NCBI GenBank assembly: GCA_018267285.1
Contig: JAFDYU010000019.1
Span: forward strand, 1-64,000
Direction: 5' to 3'
Origin: Bacteroidota bacterium
GTDB lineage: Bacteria; Bacteroidota; Bacteroidia; Cytophagales; Cyclobacteriaceae
DNA length: 64,000 bases
In this document: positions 1-9,211 of the stretch, piece by piece
Position numbering within the stretch: the stretch's first letter is position 1
Layout: each line of letters opens with the position of its first letter
Notes under the pieces: generated by a model
The model's input: the letters and a program-made list of their open reading frames with translations, nothing else
Told to the model about the DNA's origin: nothing
Database searches by the model: none
Program-made: the position numbers and the translations under genes

Positions 1-3000
1 ACGTGCTCATCACGGTGAACCCCATTCCGGTGATCACCAACACAGGGCCACAATTACAAATAACGGTCTGCAGCGGCACAGCCTTGAACTTCACCCCGAC
101 CAGCACGGTGGGGGGCACGACTTATACCTGGACGAGCACGGTAGTGGGCCCGGTCACGGGCGTTAACGCGAGCGGCAGCGGTGCGGTCACGGATACCCCG
201 GTGAACACTGGCAACACGGCAGGTACGGTGACGTACCACATCACGCCCACGGCAGGCACGTGTAGCGGCACGGCCAGGGACTATGTGGTCACGGTGAGCC
301 CGGTGCCTGACGCCTCGGCCAGCGACCAGCCGATCTGCAGCGGTAGCACTACGAATGTAGCAATCACGAACCCGAACGCGGTGGCGGGGACGACCTTCAG
401 CTGGGTGGTGCAGGGTAGCAGCAACGTGACCGGGGCGGGTGCGGGGAGCGGAGCCACGATCAGCCAGGTGCTGACGAGCACGGACGGGACCACTGCGGGC
501 ACAGTTACGTATCGTATCACGCCCACGGCCAACGGGTGCAGCGGGCCCTTCGTGGACGTCACCGTCACGGTGAACCCAGTACCGGTGATCACGGACACGG
601 CACCGCAGCTGCAGGCCACCGTCTGCAGCGGCACGGCCCTGAACTTCACCCCGGCCAGCACGGTAGGGGGCACGACTTATACCTGGACGAGCACGGTGGT
701 GGGGCCAGTCGCGGGCGTTAGCGCGGGCGGCAGCGGTGCGGTCACGGACACCCCGGTGAACACGGGCAGCACGGCAGGGACGGTGACGTACCACATCAAG
801 CCCACGGTGGGCACGTGCAACGGAGCGGTGAAAGATTATACCGTGACGGTTGAACCTGTGCCATCTGCAAACGGAACAAATAGTACAATCTGTTCAGGAT
901 CAAATGCGGTTATTGCTATTGATCCATCCCCACAAAACGTTGCAGGAACTACGTTCGCCTGGACTGCTACTTCATCTGCCAATACATTAGGAGCTACCAG
1001 TGGTAATGGTTCTACAATAAACCAAGTCCTGACATTAACCAATTATTCTGTTGGTACTACTACCTACAGTATTACACCTACGGCTAATAATTGCAATGGC
1101 CCAGTTAAAAATATAGTTGTAACCGTTAATCCGATAGCCACGGTAAATGCAGGTGTTGATTACGCAGTTTGCGAACCTTCAACCATCGCTCTGTCGGGTA
1201 CGATCGGTGGTGCAGCCAGCACCGGTACTTGGCAAATTGTTTCGGGTAATGGATCAATTTCTTCCAGTACAGTGTCCGGCACAATTGTTACAGCAACGTA
1301 TACAGTTGTAGGATCGGATATTGCAACAACTGCAGTTTTCCGATTGATTACAAATGATCCGGATGGACTAGGAATAGGTTGTATCCCTGTTTCTGATGAT
1401 TTGAATGTTTCAATCAACAGGGCAGCCACAGTAAGCCTTCCTTCTGATTACACGGTCTGCGAACCCACCACCATCCCGCTCACGGGTACGATTGGAGGAA
1501 GTGCCAGTTCAGGATTGTGGAGTATCGTATCAGGAAATGGAATTTTATCAGCTACAAATGTTTCAGGAAATACAGTTACCGCTTCTTATCAGGTTGATCC
1601 GTCAGATATTTCTACTGTGGTTAAATTTAGATTAACCACAAACGACTCCGATGGCTCCGGCCCATGCACTTCCGTAAGTGCAGATATTAATGTTACCATC
1701 AACCGGGCAGCCAAAGTATTTGCTCCCGCCAGCATTTCTGTTTGTCAGGACACCACCAGTGTTGTTTTAGGAGGGAGTATTGGTGGCTCAACCAGCACAA
1801 CAGTATGGTCGAATGGCATAGGTGCATCGGGTACATACAGTAATGTGAATGATCCGAATGCATCGTACATCCCCGCACCATCAGAATTAAACAGAACTGT
1901 TTCGTTAACAATTCCTTTGATCTTGACCGCCTTGGATCCGGACGGTGCAGGGCCATGTGTTGCCGTAAGCACACAAACAAATCTGACGATCAACCCTTTG
2001 CCATCGCCTATTAATTTTACAGGGCTTCCACAAAACGGAACACCGCCTTTCACCTTTAATAACATTGCTCCGTATCCGTTACAAGGAACTAAGATCGGAG
2101 GACTTTTCACCGTTAAACCCGATTCATCTCATGTAGGTAATACTACCGCAAGCCCGGGTGGAGACGTGTCGTCTTTCGATCCAAGTATTGCAACTATCGG
2201 ATTGAACACCATCACCTACAGTTATACCGATTTGAATGGTTGTTCGAATAGCAATTCGCAAAATATTTTAGTCTATCCGGTTACGAGTGCTGAGTATTAT
2301 CTCGATAACACAAAATCGAGGATCAATACGTTTGGTGATTTTGAAGTATGCGCCAATCAGGGGAAGGTACTTATTACAGGCAGCCCGCTTCCAAGCCAGG
2401 GAAAATCAGGTAGCACGTTTACTAAATTCAAAGGAATTGTGGCTCGTCCCGGTGGGCCTATTGCACCGGTACAGGTAGATCCGGGTGATGGAGATAAATG
2501 GTACTTACTAACGGATGGCCTGGCATCGGATTATTACGCCATTCAATACGATTATGAAGATCCGCTCGGTGGTCAGACCTCGAGAATACATACCGTGCAT
2601 ATTTTTGCAGCTCCACAGCCAAAGATCATATTACCCGACACTACTTGTGTAGTTGGGTTTGTTCAACTCAAAGGAGATACTACTCCCGTAGCCACACCAT
2701 TCCCCACTTATGTTAATCGTTGGAGTTGGCAGTTAGCAGATGCAGGGAACAGCTTGATGCAAAACCCTTCTATTAAATTCCCTACACCGGGGCCTAAAAC
2801 CATTACGCTTACGGTGTCTACCAAAGATCAGTTTTGTACAACAGATACAACCGTGTTGCTTAATGTGGGAGACTTCCCTAAGCCCGATTTTGGATGGCAG
2901 GCAATTTGTACTTTCGACAAGACCACATTTGTAGATAAAACTAATTTTAAAACAGGTAAAGATTCGGTTAGCAGGTACGACTGGCACTTTGGCGATGGCA

Positions 3001-4829
3001 TTGTAATATCCGGAGCAAAAGATTCTACTATTGTAGGCAATCTCACCACAGACAGCACCTACAGTACCCCTAAACATATTTATCCTGGGCCAAATAACTA
3101 CAATGTGACTATGAGAGTGTACACCCGTGCGGGCTGTTCTGACTCGGTGACCAAAACCATCTTTATTTTACCGACCCAAAATACTATTAGTGTGTCTGCA
3201 ACATCTGCTTATACTCAAAACTTTAATTCAAGTGATGGTGGTTGGAAATTTGAGTCGCTGAATACCGGAAGACCACTGGCAAGCAGTTGGGAGTGGGAAC
3301 AAAATGCACCAACCGGAAAATATATTAATACTGGTACAGGCGTGTGGTGGACCGGATTGAAGAATACAACTTATGATAGTGCCGAATCATCTGCAATCAA
3401 CGGGCCTTGTTTCAATCTATCACAATTGAATAGACCCATGATTTCGCTCGATTATTGGGTGAATACACCTAAGTCTAATAATGATGGCGCTGCTCTACAA
3501 TATTCAACCGATGGAGGTGGGTCGTGGGTGAATATCGGTAGACCTCTACAGGGCATTAACTGGTATTCGCCCGCATTGATTGTGTCTAACCCGGGCAATC
3601 AACCGGTAGGCTTTGGGCCTTATGGTTGGTCGGGACCTACTCAGGCAAAATGGCTGAGGGGCAGTTTTAGTTTAGACAGCATTCCGAAATCAAGTCGCAA
3701 ACAGGTACGTATACGCATTGCTTTTGCAGGCGATGCAAGTAAGAATATTGACGACACCTACAATGGTTTTGCGTTTGATAATGTTTTTGTGGGCAACAAA
3801 ACAAGGAATGTACTCATCGAGCATTTTACCAATGCAACTTTGCCGATCAGCCGAAGTGCAGATTTGTATTTTGATAGCCTGTACCGAATACAAACCAAAT
3901 TTAGAAACGACAGTTCTGATTTTTACGATCTCCAGTATCATGTACGTTTCCCTCAGCCCGATGTTTTTGCCGATGAAAGCAACAACGATCCTTCGGCCAG
4001 AGCACTCTACTTTGGAGTTCAGACGGTGCCCTACTCGGTGATGGATGGTCTTCCAAATTTCAGCAACAGCGATTATTCAAAAATAAATCAGGTAGAAATT
4101 GACAGAAGGGCTTTGTCTGCGCCTCAATTATTGATTACGAATAAGGCCGGCAAGATGGGCGCAATCGATACTTTAAACTCGAAAGGAAATTATTCAAGCA
4201 GATCCATCAGCATCAGTTTCAAGGTGGCGGCCGATAGTTTGATCAACTACCCGTTATTGGGCCAAGCAGTTTTGGTTCAAGACCTTATCATGGATAGCGG
4301 CAGTCCATACCCGTATAGAAATGTGGTGCGTAAACTGCTATTTGGTAGTGGAGGAATTGTGAAGAACGACCTGTTGCAACCCGGTGACACAACAAGCTTC
4401 ACTAAAGAATCTATTCCCATTGAGATCTCAGTTAAAGCTAATGACACGAGTAAATTTTATGTGATAGCCTTCGTGCAGAATTTTACCACCAAAGAAATTT
4501 TGCAAAGTGCAATAATGAGGGTCAACCCGAAGAAAGGAAAAATTATTACAGCAATAGACCCATCGGTTGCTTCGTTGGATGACCTGCAGCTTTATCCTAA
4601 CCCGGCAAGCGGTAAATTCAATTTGAGTTTGCCCGGTGAGTTTCCGGCAGGAAGTATATGGAAGATTTCCGACCAGCGAGGTATCAACGTGTTGGGCGGT
4701 AATTTTATAGATGCCGTGAGAGGAGTAAAAACAATAGATGTTTCCGGCTTGATTAACGGAGTGTACATTGTTGCCGTTGCTGCACCGGGTACGGTACCCG
4801 TCTATCGAAAGTTGATTGTGTTAAACTAA
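1..4829 (+). CDS. Giant secreted PKD-like repeat protein with T9SS sorting domain (5' partial)
   Basis: The reading frame is open from the window edge, so the N-terminus and signal peptide lie upstream; about 1608 residues are visible. Order: residues 1-375, PKD-like repeats of about 90 residues, each with a conserved VCSGT/ICSGS start and a VTV end; about 378-670, three Ig-like repeats marked by VCEPTTI and SGTIGG; PKD domains with DWHFGDG near residue 993; about 1070-1265, a jelly-roll/MAM-like segment (WKFESL, SLDYW); about 1270-1400, an Omp28-like thioredoxin-fold segment starting NVLIEHFTN; and from 1531 a type A T9SS sorting domain (LYPNPASGKF, ending YRKLIVLN). It is probably exported by the type IX system and anchored or released at the cell surface, perhaps as an adhesin; that role is inferred. 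Its TAA overlaps the stop of the convergent kinase gene by 4 bases. Confidence 0.88.
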   Translation, partial: VLITVNPIPVITNTGPQLQITVCSGTALNFTPTSTVGGTTYTWTSTVVGPVTGVNASGSGAVTDTPVNTGNTAGTVTYHITPTAGTCSGTARDYVVTVSPVPDASASDQPICSGSTTNVAITNPNAVAGTTFSWVVQGSSNVTGAGAGSGATISQVLTSTDGTTAGTVTYRITPTANGCSGPFVDVTVTVNPVPVITDTAPQLQATVCSGTALNFTPASTVGGTTYTWTSTVVGPVAGVSAGGSGAVTDTPVNTGSTAGTVTYHIKPTVGTCNGAVKDYTVTVEPVPSANGTNSTICSGSNAVIAIDPSPQNVAGTTFAWTATSSANTLGATSGNGSTINQVLTLTNYSVGTTTYSITPTANNCNGPVKNIVVTVNPIATVNAGVDYAVCEPSTIALSGTIGGAASTGTWQIVSGNGSISSSTVSGTIVTATYTVVGSDIATTAVFRLITNDPDGLGIGCIPVSDDLNVSINRAATVSLPSDYTVCEPTTIPLTGTIGGSASSGLWSIVSGNGILSATNVSGNTVTASYQVDPSDISTVVKFRLTTNDSDGSGPCTSVSADINVTINRAAKVFAPASISVCQDTTSVVLGGSIGGSTSTTVWSNGIGASGTYSNVNDPNASYIPAPSELNRTVSLTIPLILTALDPDGAGPCVAVSTQTNLTINPLPSPINFTGLPQNGTPPFTFNNIAPYPLQGTKIGGLFTVKPDSSHVGNTTASPGGDVSSFDPSIATIGLNTITYSYTDLNGCSNSNSQNILVYPVTSAEYYLDNTKSRINTFGDFEVCANQGKVLITGSPLPSQGKSGSTFTKFKGIVARPGGPIAPVQVDPGDGDKWYLLTDGLASDYYAIQYDYEDPLGGQTSRIHTVHIFAAPQPKIILPDTTCVVGFVQLKGDTTPVATPFPTYVNRWSWQLADAGNSLMQNPSIKFPTPGPKTITLTVSTKDQFCTTDTTVLLNVGDFPKPDFGWQAICTFDKTTFVDKTNFKTGKDSVSRYDWHFGDGIVISGAKDSTIVGNLTTDSTYSTPKHIYPGPNNYNVTMRVYTRAGCSDSVTKTIFILPTQNTISVSATSAYTQNFNSSDGGWKFESLNTGRPLASSWEWEQNAPTGKYINTGTGVWWTGLKNTTYDSAESSAINGPCFNLSQLNRPMISLDYWVNTPKSNNDGAALQYSTDGGGSWVNIGRPLQGINWYSPALIVSNPGNQPVGFGPYGWSGPTQAKWLRGSFSLDSIPKSSRKQVRIRIAFAGDASKNIDDTYNGFAFDNVFVGNKTRNVLIEHFTNATLPISRSADLYFDSLYRIQTKFRNDSSDFYDLQYHVRFPQPDVFADESNNDPSARALYFGVQTVPYSVMDGLPNFSNSDYSKINQVEIDRRALSAPQLLITNKAGKMGAIDTLNSKGNYSSRSISISFKVAADSLINYPLLGQAVLVQDLIMDSGSPYPYRNVVRKLLFGSGGIVKNDLLQPGDTTSFTKESIPIEISVKANDTSKFYVIAFVQNFTTKEILQSAIMRVNPKKGKIITAIDPSVASLDDLQLYPNPASGKFNLSLPGEFPAGSIWKISDQRGINVLGGNFIDAVRGVKTIDVSGLINGVYIVAVAAPGTVPVYRKLIVLN
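27..859 (+). repeat. G+C-rich 555-base tandem repeat inside the adhesin gene
   Basis: The sequence from 27 (ccggtgatcac) recurs from 582, a period of 555 bases (185 codons, two PKD-like domains). The first halves (27-304 and 582-about 835) are near-identical in DNA and protein. The second half of unit 2 (from about 850) is still homologous in protein but has diverged and become A+T-rich. Counted composition is 43/60 G+C at 601-660 against 22/60 at 1021-1080. More repeat units probably lie upstream of the window. Confidence 0.85.
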
Positions 4830-6712
4830 ACTATTTCTTTCAGTTCGAGCAAAGCTTGCGAGAGGCTGGCGCAAAGGAGTTGCGTGTACGTACCGATCTG
4901 CTTTGTGGGTTTATTCTGCTTGGCCAATTCTTCCAATACCAACGCCTGCTCGCGCGCAGTGTGCAAGCCCATAAGCGTAAGCGAAGGTTTTAACTTGTGC
5001 ACCGCTCGGGCAAGCGCTTGCCAATCTTTTATATTATAATAATTGGTGATCTCATCAATGCTTTTGGGCAAAGACTCTACAAAGGCAGACAACATTTCGT
5101 CAATAAACTTTTTGTTGTTGTTCGACATTTTTTGCAGATACGAAAGGTCAATGGTTTTGGATTGCTCTATTTTTCGCTGCTCATTTTTTTTGTAATGCGA
5201 TAGTTTATTGTACAAATCTTCGGGGGTGAACGGCTTGGAGATGCAATCGTTCATTCCGTGTGCAAGGCATTGCTCGATTGTAGCCCGCGTAGCATTTGCG
5301 GTAAGGGCAATGATGGGTAAATTTTTTTTAGATGACTCTAACCCACGAATGGCTTTGGTAGCCTCAAAACCATCCATAACCGGCATCTGGATGTCCATTA
5401 AAATTATATCGTACAATTCGTTTTTTATTTTTTCAAAGGCAACGTACCCGTTCTCTGCCATGTCTATTTTGCAATCCCAGATTTTCAGGATGCTGCTTGC
5501 GTACAGCCGGTTCACATCATTGTCTTCAACCAGCAACACCGACAAATCCTTTAATGATTTTTTTAAGAAAGATGAATCCTTGACTAAGTTGCCACGGATA
5601 TTTGCTTTGCTGCCCAGTTGGTAGGGTATTGTAAAACTGAAGGTAGATCCTAACCCCTCTTTACTAACAACATGAATGGAACCGTTTTGCAATTCGATCA
5701 GTTGCCTCACAATTGTTAAACCCAATCCGGTTCCTCCGTATTTTCTGGTTACGCTGGCATCTGCCTGGCTAAAGCTTTCAAAAATAGTTTGGAGTTTATC
5801 TTTCGGTATGCCGATGCCCGTATCGCGCACTTCAAATTCGAGTAAATATTTTTTGGCTTCTTTTTTCTTCACATAACAGTTAACCGAAATATAACCGCTG
5901 TTGGTAAATTTCAGGGCGTTGTTAATCAGGTTTAATAATATCTGATTTAACCGAACCGGGTCGCCAATGAAAATTTTATTGGCATCTTCGTGCAAGTGAT
6001 AGCGTAAGTCAATTTTTTTTTCGTTTGCCTGTAGTAAAAAAATATTGATTAGCGAATGAAGCAAATCATTCATGTTAAAACCGATCTGTTCAAATTTCAA
6101 CTTGCCCGATTCGATGGAGGCCAAATCCAGAATATCGTTGATGATTACTTTTAAATTATCGGCTGCACTTTGAATGGCACTCAGGTAGGTGGATTGCCCA
6201 CTAACGTTTTGGTTGCTGCTGAGCAACGAGGCTAAGCCGGCAATGCCGTTGATGGGTGTGCGGATTTCGTGGCTGATGTTGGCCAGGAATAACTCCTTGG
6301 CTTTTTGTGCACGCAACAATTCTTCGGCATCTTTTTTTCGCTGGGCAATATCGCGGCAATCGAGGATTAAACCTTTAATTTTTTCAGAATGAAACAAGTT
6401 GATGGAATTGAATTCCAAATATTTATACGATTTGTCTTTGCATAAAAACTGAAACTCGATGGATTCATTAAACCGTTTTTTTGTGCTGGCCAAATAGGCT
6501 TTTTTAAAATCGACTAACGTTTCGGGAAGGATGAAATCAAAGAAATTTTTACTTACCAAAGTATTGCTTCCGTAGCCCAGCGTTTCTTTTACTGAATTAT
6601 TATGGTAAAGAATCTGCCCTTCGTAATCTACAATGAAAATGAGGTCGGAGCCATCTTCCACAACCGCTTTGTAAAAGCCGCCCTGCTTTACATAGTTCCG
6701 TAAGGTTTGCAT
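4826..6712 (-). CDS. Hybrid sensor histidine kinase (PAS-HisKA-HATPase-REC-HPt)
   Basis: A soluble hybrid kinase of 628 residues; no membrane segment is visible. A PAS domain (about 15-130, DLIFIVDYEGQILYHN) is followed by HisKA with NISHEIRTP (phospho-acceptor His148), an ATPase domain (NLINNALKF, DTGIGIP, GGTGLGL), a receiver domain (MDIQMPVMDG, Asp440) and a C-terminal HPt domain (VHKLKPS, His572). It can therefore run an internal His-Asp-His relay. I chose the ATG at 6712, 4 bases past the stop of the upstream regulator; a longer frame to 6793 would overlap that gene by 77 bases. It is probably co-transcribed with the sigma-54 regulator and may be its partner, but the HPt output target cannot be told from sequence. 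Confidence 0.93.
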   Translation of the reverse strand: MQTLRNYVKQGGFYKAVVEDGSDLIFIVDYEGQILYHNNSVKETLGYGSNTLVSKNFFDFILPETLVDFKKAYLASTKKRFNESIEFQFLCKDKSYKYLEFNSINLFHSEKIKGLILDCRDIAQRKKDAEELLRAQKAKELFLANISHEIRTPINGIAGLASLLSSNQNVSGQSTYLSAIQSAADNLKVIINDILDLASIESGKLKFEQIGFNMNDLLHSLINIFLLQANEKKIDLRYHLHEDANKIFIGDPVRLNQILLNLINNALKFTNSGYISVNCYVKKKEAKKYLLEFEVRDTGIGIPKDKLQTIFESFSQADASVTRKYGGTGLGLTIVRQLIELQNGSIHVVSKEGLGSTFSFTIPYQLGSKANIRGNLVKDSSFLKKSLKDLSVLLVEDNDVNRLYASSILKIWDCKIDMAENGYVAFEKIKNELYDIILMDIQMPVMDGFEATKAIRGLESSKKNLPIIALTANATRATIEQCLAHGMNDCISKPFTPEDLYNKLSHYKKNEQRKIEQSKTIDLSYLQKMSNNNKKFIDEMLSAFVESLPKSIDEITNYYNIKDWQALARAVHKLKPSLTLMGLHTAREQALVLEELAKQNKPTKQIGTYTQLLCASLSQALLELKEIV

Positions 6713-6716
6713 AGAG

Positions 6717-8078
6717 TCAGATTCCGGATTGTTCCATTTCTTTGAGGTATCGGTAAATAGATGATTTACCAATGTTGAGCCTTCGGGCCACATCGAGCAC
6801 GTTGTTGTCGTATTTATTCAGGTAATTCCGAATGATGTGGTAGGTGTATTCCTCCAGGGTCATTTCTTTCAGCATCATGGCTCCGTCTTTCACGGCACTT
6901 TGAAAATTGATGTGCTGATCCTGAACTTCGTTTTCATCGGCCATCACGGCAGCCAAATCGATCACAGATTTCAGCTCGCGCACATTTCCAGGGAAGGGAT
7001 GGTTTAGTAACTTATTTTGTGCTTCCGCGCTGATCTTAAATTTGGGCATTTGATTTTCTTTGCTGAACTGGTCGAGGAAGTAGCGCGCCAACAAAATAAC
7101 GTCTTGCCCTCTGTCTCGCAATGGGGGCAGGTTGATGGGCAAGCCGAGCAACCGGTAGTACAAGTCTTCGCGGAATTTCCCTGCCTTTGTTTCTTCCGCC
7201 AGATTTTTATGAGTAGCCACGATCACGCGCACATCCAGTTTTACAACCTGGTTACTACCAATGCGGGTTATTTCTTTTTCCTGCAACACCCGCAGCAATT
7301 TAGCCTGTAGGTTTAAATCCATTTCTCCAATCTCATCAAGGAAAATAGTGCCTCCTTCGGCTTCTTCAAATTTTCCGATCCTTCGGTTGATTGCTCCGGT
7401 GAAGGCGCCTTTTTCATGGCCAAACAATTCGCTCTCAATCAGATCGCGGGGTACGGCAGCAATATTAACCGCTATGAAAGGTTTGTTTTTTCTTTTCGAA
7501 TTGTAGTGTGCGGCTTTTGCTACAAGTTCTTTACCGGTGCCGGTCTCTCCGGTAATGGAAACTGTGATTTGTGTTTTAACCGCCTTTTCCAGCAGGCTAA
7601 ATACTTTTTTTATTGCAGGGCTGTTGCCGATAATGCTTTTTTCAAATTCGTATTTGGCAGAGATCTCTTCTTTCAGGCGTCCGATTTCCCGGATGAGGGA
7701 GGATTTGTTTCGAGCGTTTTTTATGGCGTTTAAAATCCTGTCTTTGGCTTCTTCGTCTTTTGCGATATAATCGAAAGCGCCCAGTTTGAGCAACTCCACA
7801 GCAGTGCCTATTTTTTCTTGTGCCGAAATCACAATCACGCTGATGTCGGGATCGAATTCGCGAATAGCCTGCAACACTTTTTCACCGGTTAAATCCGGAA
7901 GGGAATAATCCAGTGTGATTACCGATGGTTTTTTGTGAAGGGCACTGATCAAGTCTTTGCCGGTGGTAAAAAAATCGGTTTCAAAATCAGGGTCCAGGCT
8001 CAACACGTATTGAAGAAATTTTGTGTAGGCGGGGTCGTCTTCTACTACAAAAATCCGAATGGGGTCTTTTTCGTACAT
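6717..8078 (-). CDS. Sigma-54-dependent response regulator (NtrC family)
   Basis: 453 residues with three domains. The N-terminal receiver has VVEDD and TLDYSLPD (phospho-acceptor Asp near 55). The AAA+ ATPase has Walker A GETGTGKE (about 176), the sigma-54 contact loop GAFTGA (about 222) in canonical form and Walker B FLDEIGEM. The C-terminal Fis-type helix-turn-helix contains LNIGKSSIYRYL. Proteins of this family remodel sigma-54 RNA polymerase after phosphorylation. It is first in a two-gene minus-strand operon with the hybrid kinase. Targets are unknown. Confidence 0.95.
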   Translation of the reverse strand: MYEKDPIRIFVVEDDPAYTKFLQYVLSLDPDFETDFFTTGKDLISALHKKPSVITLDYSLPDLTGEKVLQAIREFDPDISVIVISAQEKIGTAVELLKLGAFDYIAKDEEAKDRILNAIKNARNKSSLIREIGRLKEEISAKYEFEKSIIGNSPAIKKVFSLLEKAVKTQITVSITGETGTGKELVAKAAHYNSKRKNKPFIAVNIAAVPRDLIESELFGHEKGAFTGAINRRIGKFEEAEGGTIFLDEIGEMDLNLQAKLLRVLQEKEITRIGSNQVVKLDVRVIVATHKNLAEETKAGKFREDLYYRLLGLPINLPPLRDRGQDVILLARYFLDQFSKENQMPKFKISAEAQNKLLNHPFPGNVRELKSVIDLAAVMADENEVQDQHINFQSAVKDGAMMLKEMTLEEYTYHIIRNYLNKYDNNVLDVARRLNIGKSSIYRYLKEMEQSGI

Positions 8079-8174
8079 GGGTAAGTTAGAGGATCGGGTA
8101 TGCTGTTTTTTTAGAGGCTAAAGTTTTAAAATTTACAGTAAATAAATCACTTTTACGGAATAAATTTTCAGGCT

Positions 8175-8645
8175 ATGATTGCCCAGCTTAATTCGCTTTC
8201 GGCCGAGGAGCAGGAGTTTATGTATAAGGCCCCCATTTTGGTGTGTATCCTGATTGCAGGTGCCGATGGCGATATCGACCGCAGCGAAATCAAGGAAGCT
8301 ATTGCGCACGCCAAAAAGAAGCAGCAAAATGCCACCGATGGCATGATGGAACTCTATCGCGAAATCGGGGAAGATTTTGAAGACAAACTGAAAGTTTTAT
8401 TGCAAAGCTATCCGATGGCAGCATTGCAACGCAACCCCATAATTGAAGATGAACTCGCTCGTTTAAATGAAATCTTGCCGAAGCTCAATAATTTGTTTTC
8501 CGGCAATTATTATCAAAGCCTGTGCGATCTTGCCCTGAAAGTAGCCAAGTCATCGGGTGGATGGTTTGGTATGAAATCCATTGGTGAAGCCGAAGCCCGT
8601 TATGTAAAACTGCCCATGATAAATAATCCTGCGGCCAACGGATGA
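8175..8645 (+). CDS. TerB-like conserved protein
   Basis: 156 residues, predicted cytoplasmic and helical. The segment ILIAGADGDIDRSEI (about residues 22-36) has the acidic DGDID..E pattern of TerB/DjlA-type domains, which often bind metal and sit near membrane-stress proteins. It opens a tight cluster: its TGA overlaps the ATG of the rhomboid gene (ATGA, 8642-8645). No other tellurite-resistance (ter) genes are nearby, so a tellurite role is not implied. Exact function unknown. Confidence 0.75.
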   Translation: MIAQLNSLSAEEQEFMYKAPILVCILIAGADGDIDRSEIKEAIAHAKKKQQNATDGMMELYREIGEDFEDKLKVLLQSYPMAALQRNPIIEDELARLNEILPKLNNLFSGNYYQSLCDLALKVAKSSGGWFGMKSIGEAEARYVKLPMINNPAANG

Positions 8646-9211
8646 GCCGCGATCATCAGTTTTTCGGAAGTTCCGTAGTGCCCTTCCGGTTGGTCTTTTT
8701 AATGTGGCTTTCGTTTAGCATTGAATTTTATTCCGGAATCGACTTGGGTTTTCTGGGAATCTTACCGAGAACCTTCCGGGGGCTGCTCGGAATTTTTTTT
8801 GCACCCATGGTGCACGGTAATTTAATTCATTTAGTATCCAACACATTTCCGTTGCTTTTTTTGGGAACGCTCCTGTATTTTTTTTACGAGCGTATTGCCG
8901 GTATTGTTTTTTTTAATTGCTATTTCATCACCAACTGTTTAATCTGGTTGCTCAGCCCCAGGATTTCTTACCACATCGGTGCCAGCGGCTTGATATACGG
9001 CATTGGCGTATTTTTGATTTTGTACGGATTGCTGCGCCAGGATTTTTTGTCGCTTGTCATTTCCCTCGTCATTATTTTGGTTTACGGAAGCGCATTTCTC
9101 TACGGAGTTTTTCCCACAGACCCGCGCATTTCGTGGGAGGCTCATTTGTTTGGTGCATTGACCGGTGCGGCAACAGCTATTACCTTAGCGCGTAAAAAAA
9201 GGATACGCTGA
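8642..9211 (+). CDS. Rhomboid-family intramembrane serine protease
   Basis: 189 residues, mostly hydrophobic, with about six membrane helices. It carries the rhomboid signature: HGNLIHLVSN after the first helix, the nucleophile motif GASG (Ser115), and the catalytic histidine in the last helix (EAHLFGALTG, His168). These proteases cleave transmembrane substrates inside the bilayer. It overlaps the TerB-like gene by 4 bases and holA by 1 base (TGATG), so the three are probably translated from one message. The substrate is unknown. Confidence 0.9.
   Translation: MSRDHQFFGSSVVPFRLVFLMWLSFSIEFYSGIDLGFLGILPRTFRGLLGIFFAPMVHGNLIHLVSNTFPLLFLGTLLYFFYERIAGIVFFNCYFITNCLIWLLSPRISYHIGASGLIYGIGVFLILYGLLRQDFLSLVISLVIILVYGSAFLYGVFPTDPRISWEAHLFGALTGAATAITLARKKRIR

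Noticed and set aside
54-794. Long antisense open frames (246 and 130 codons) opposite the adhesin repeats
   Set aside because: They arise from the repetitive G+C-rich codons of the plus-strand gene; the products are Arg/Ala/His-rich or irregular, match no domain, and have no start context.
250-830. parS sites based on CACGTG in the repeat region
   Set aside because: The flanks do not form the TGTT...AACA palindrome; CACGTG is part of a repeated GTC coding motif.
27-1130. CRISPR array
   Set aside because: The repeats are 555 bases long, in frame, and translate to PKD-like domains; there are no short repeats with unique spacers.
6713-6793. Longer N-terminus for the hybrid kinase
   Set aside because: It would overlap the upstream regulator by 77 bases and adds an unconserved-looking segment; ATG 6712 follows the stop by 4 bases.
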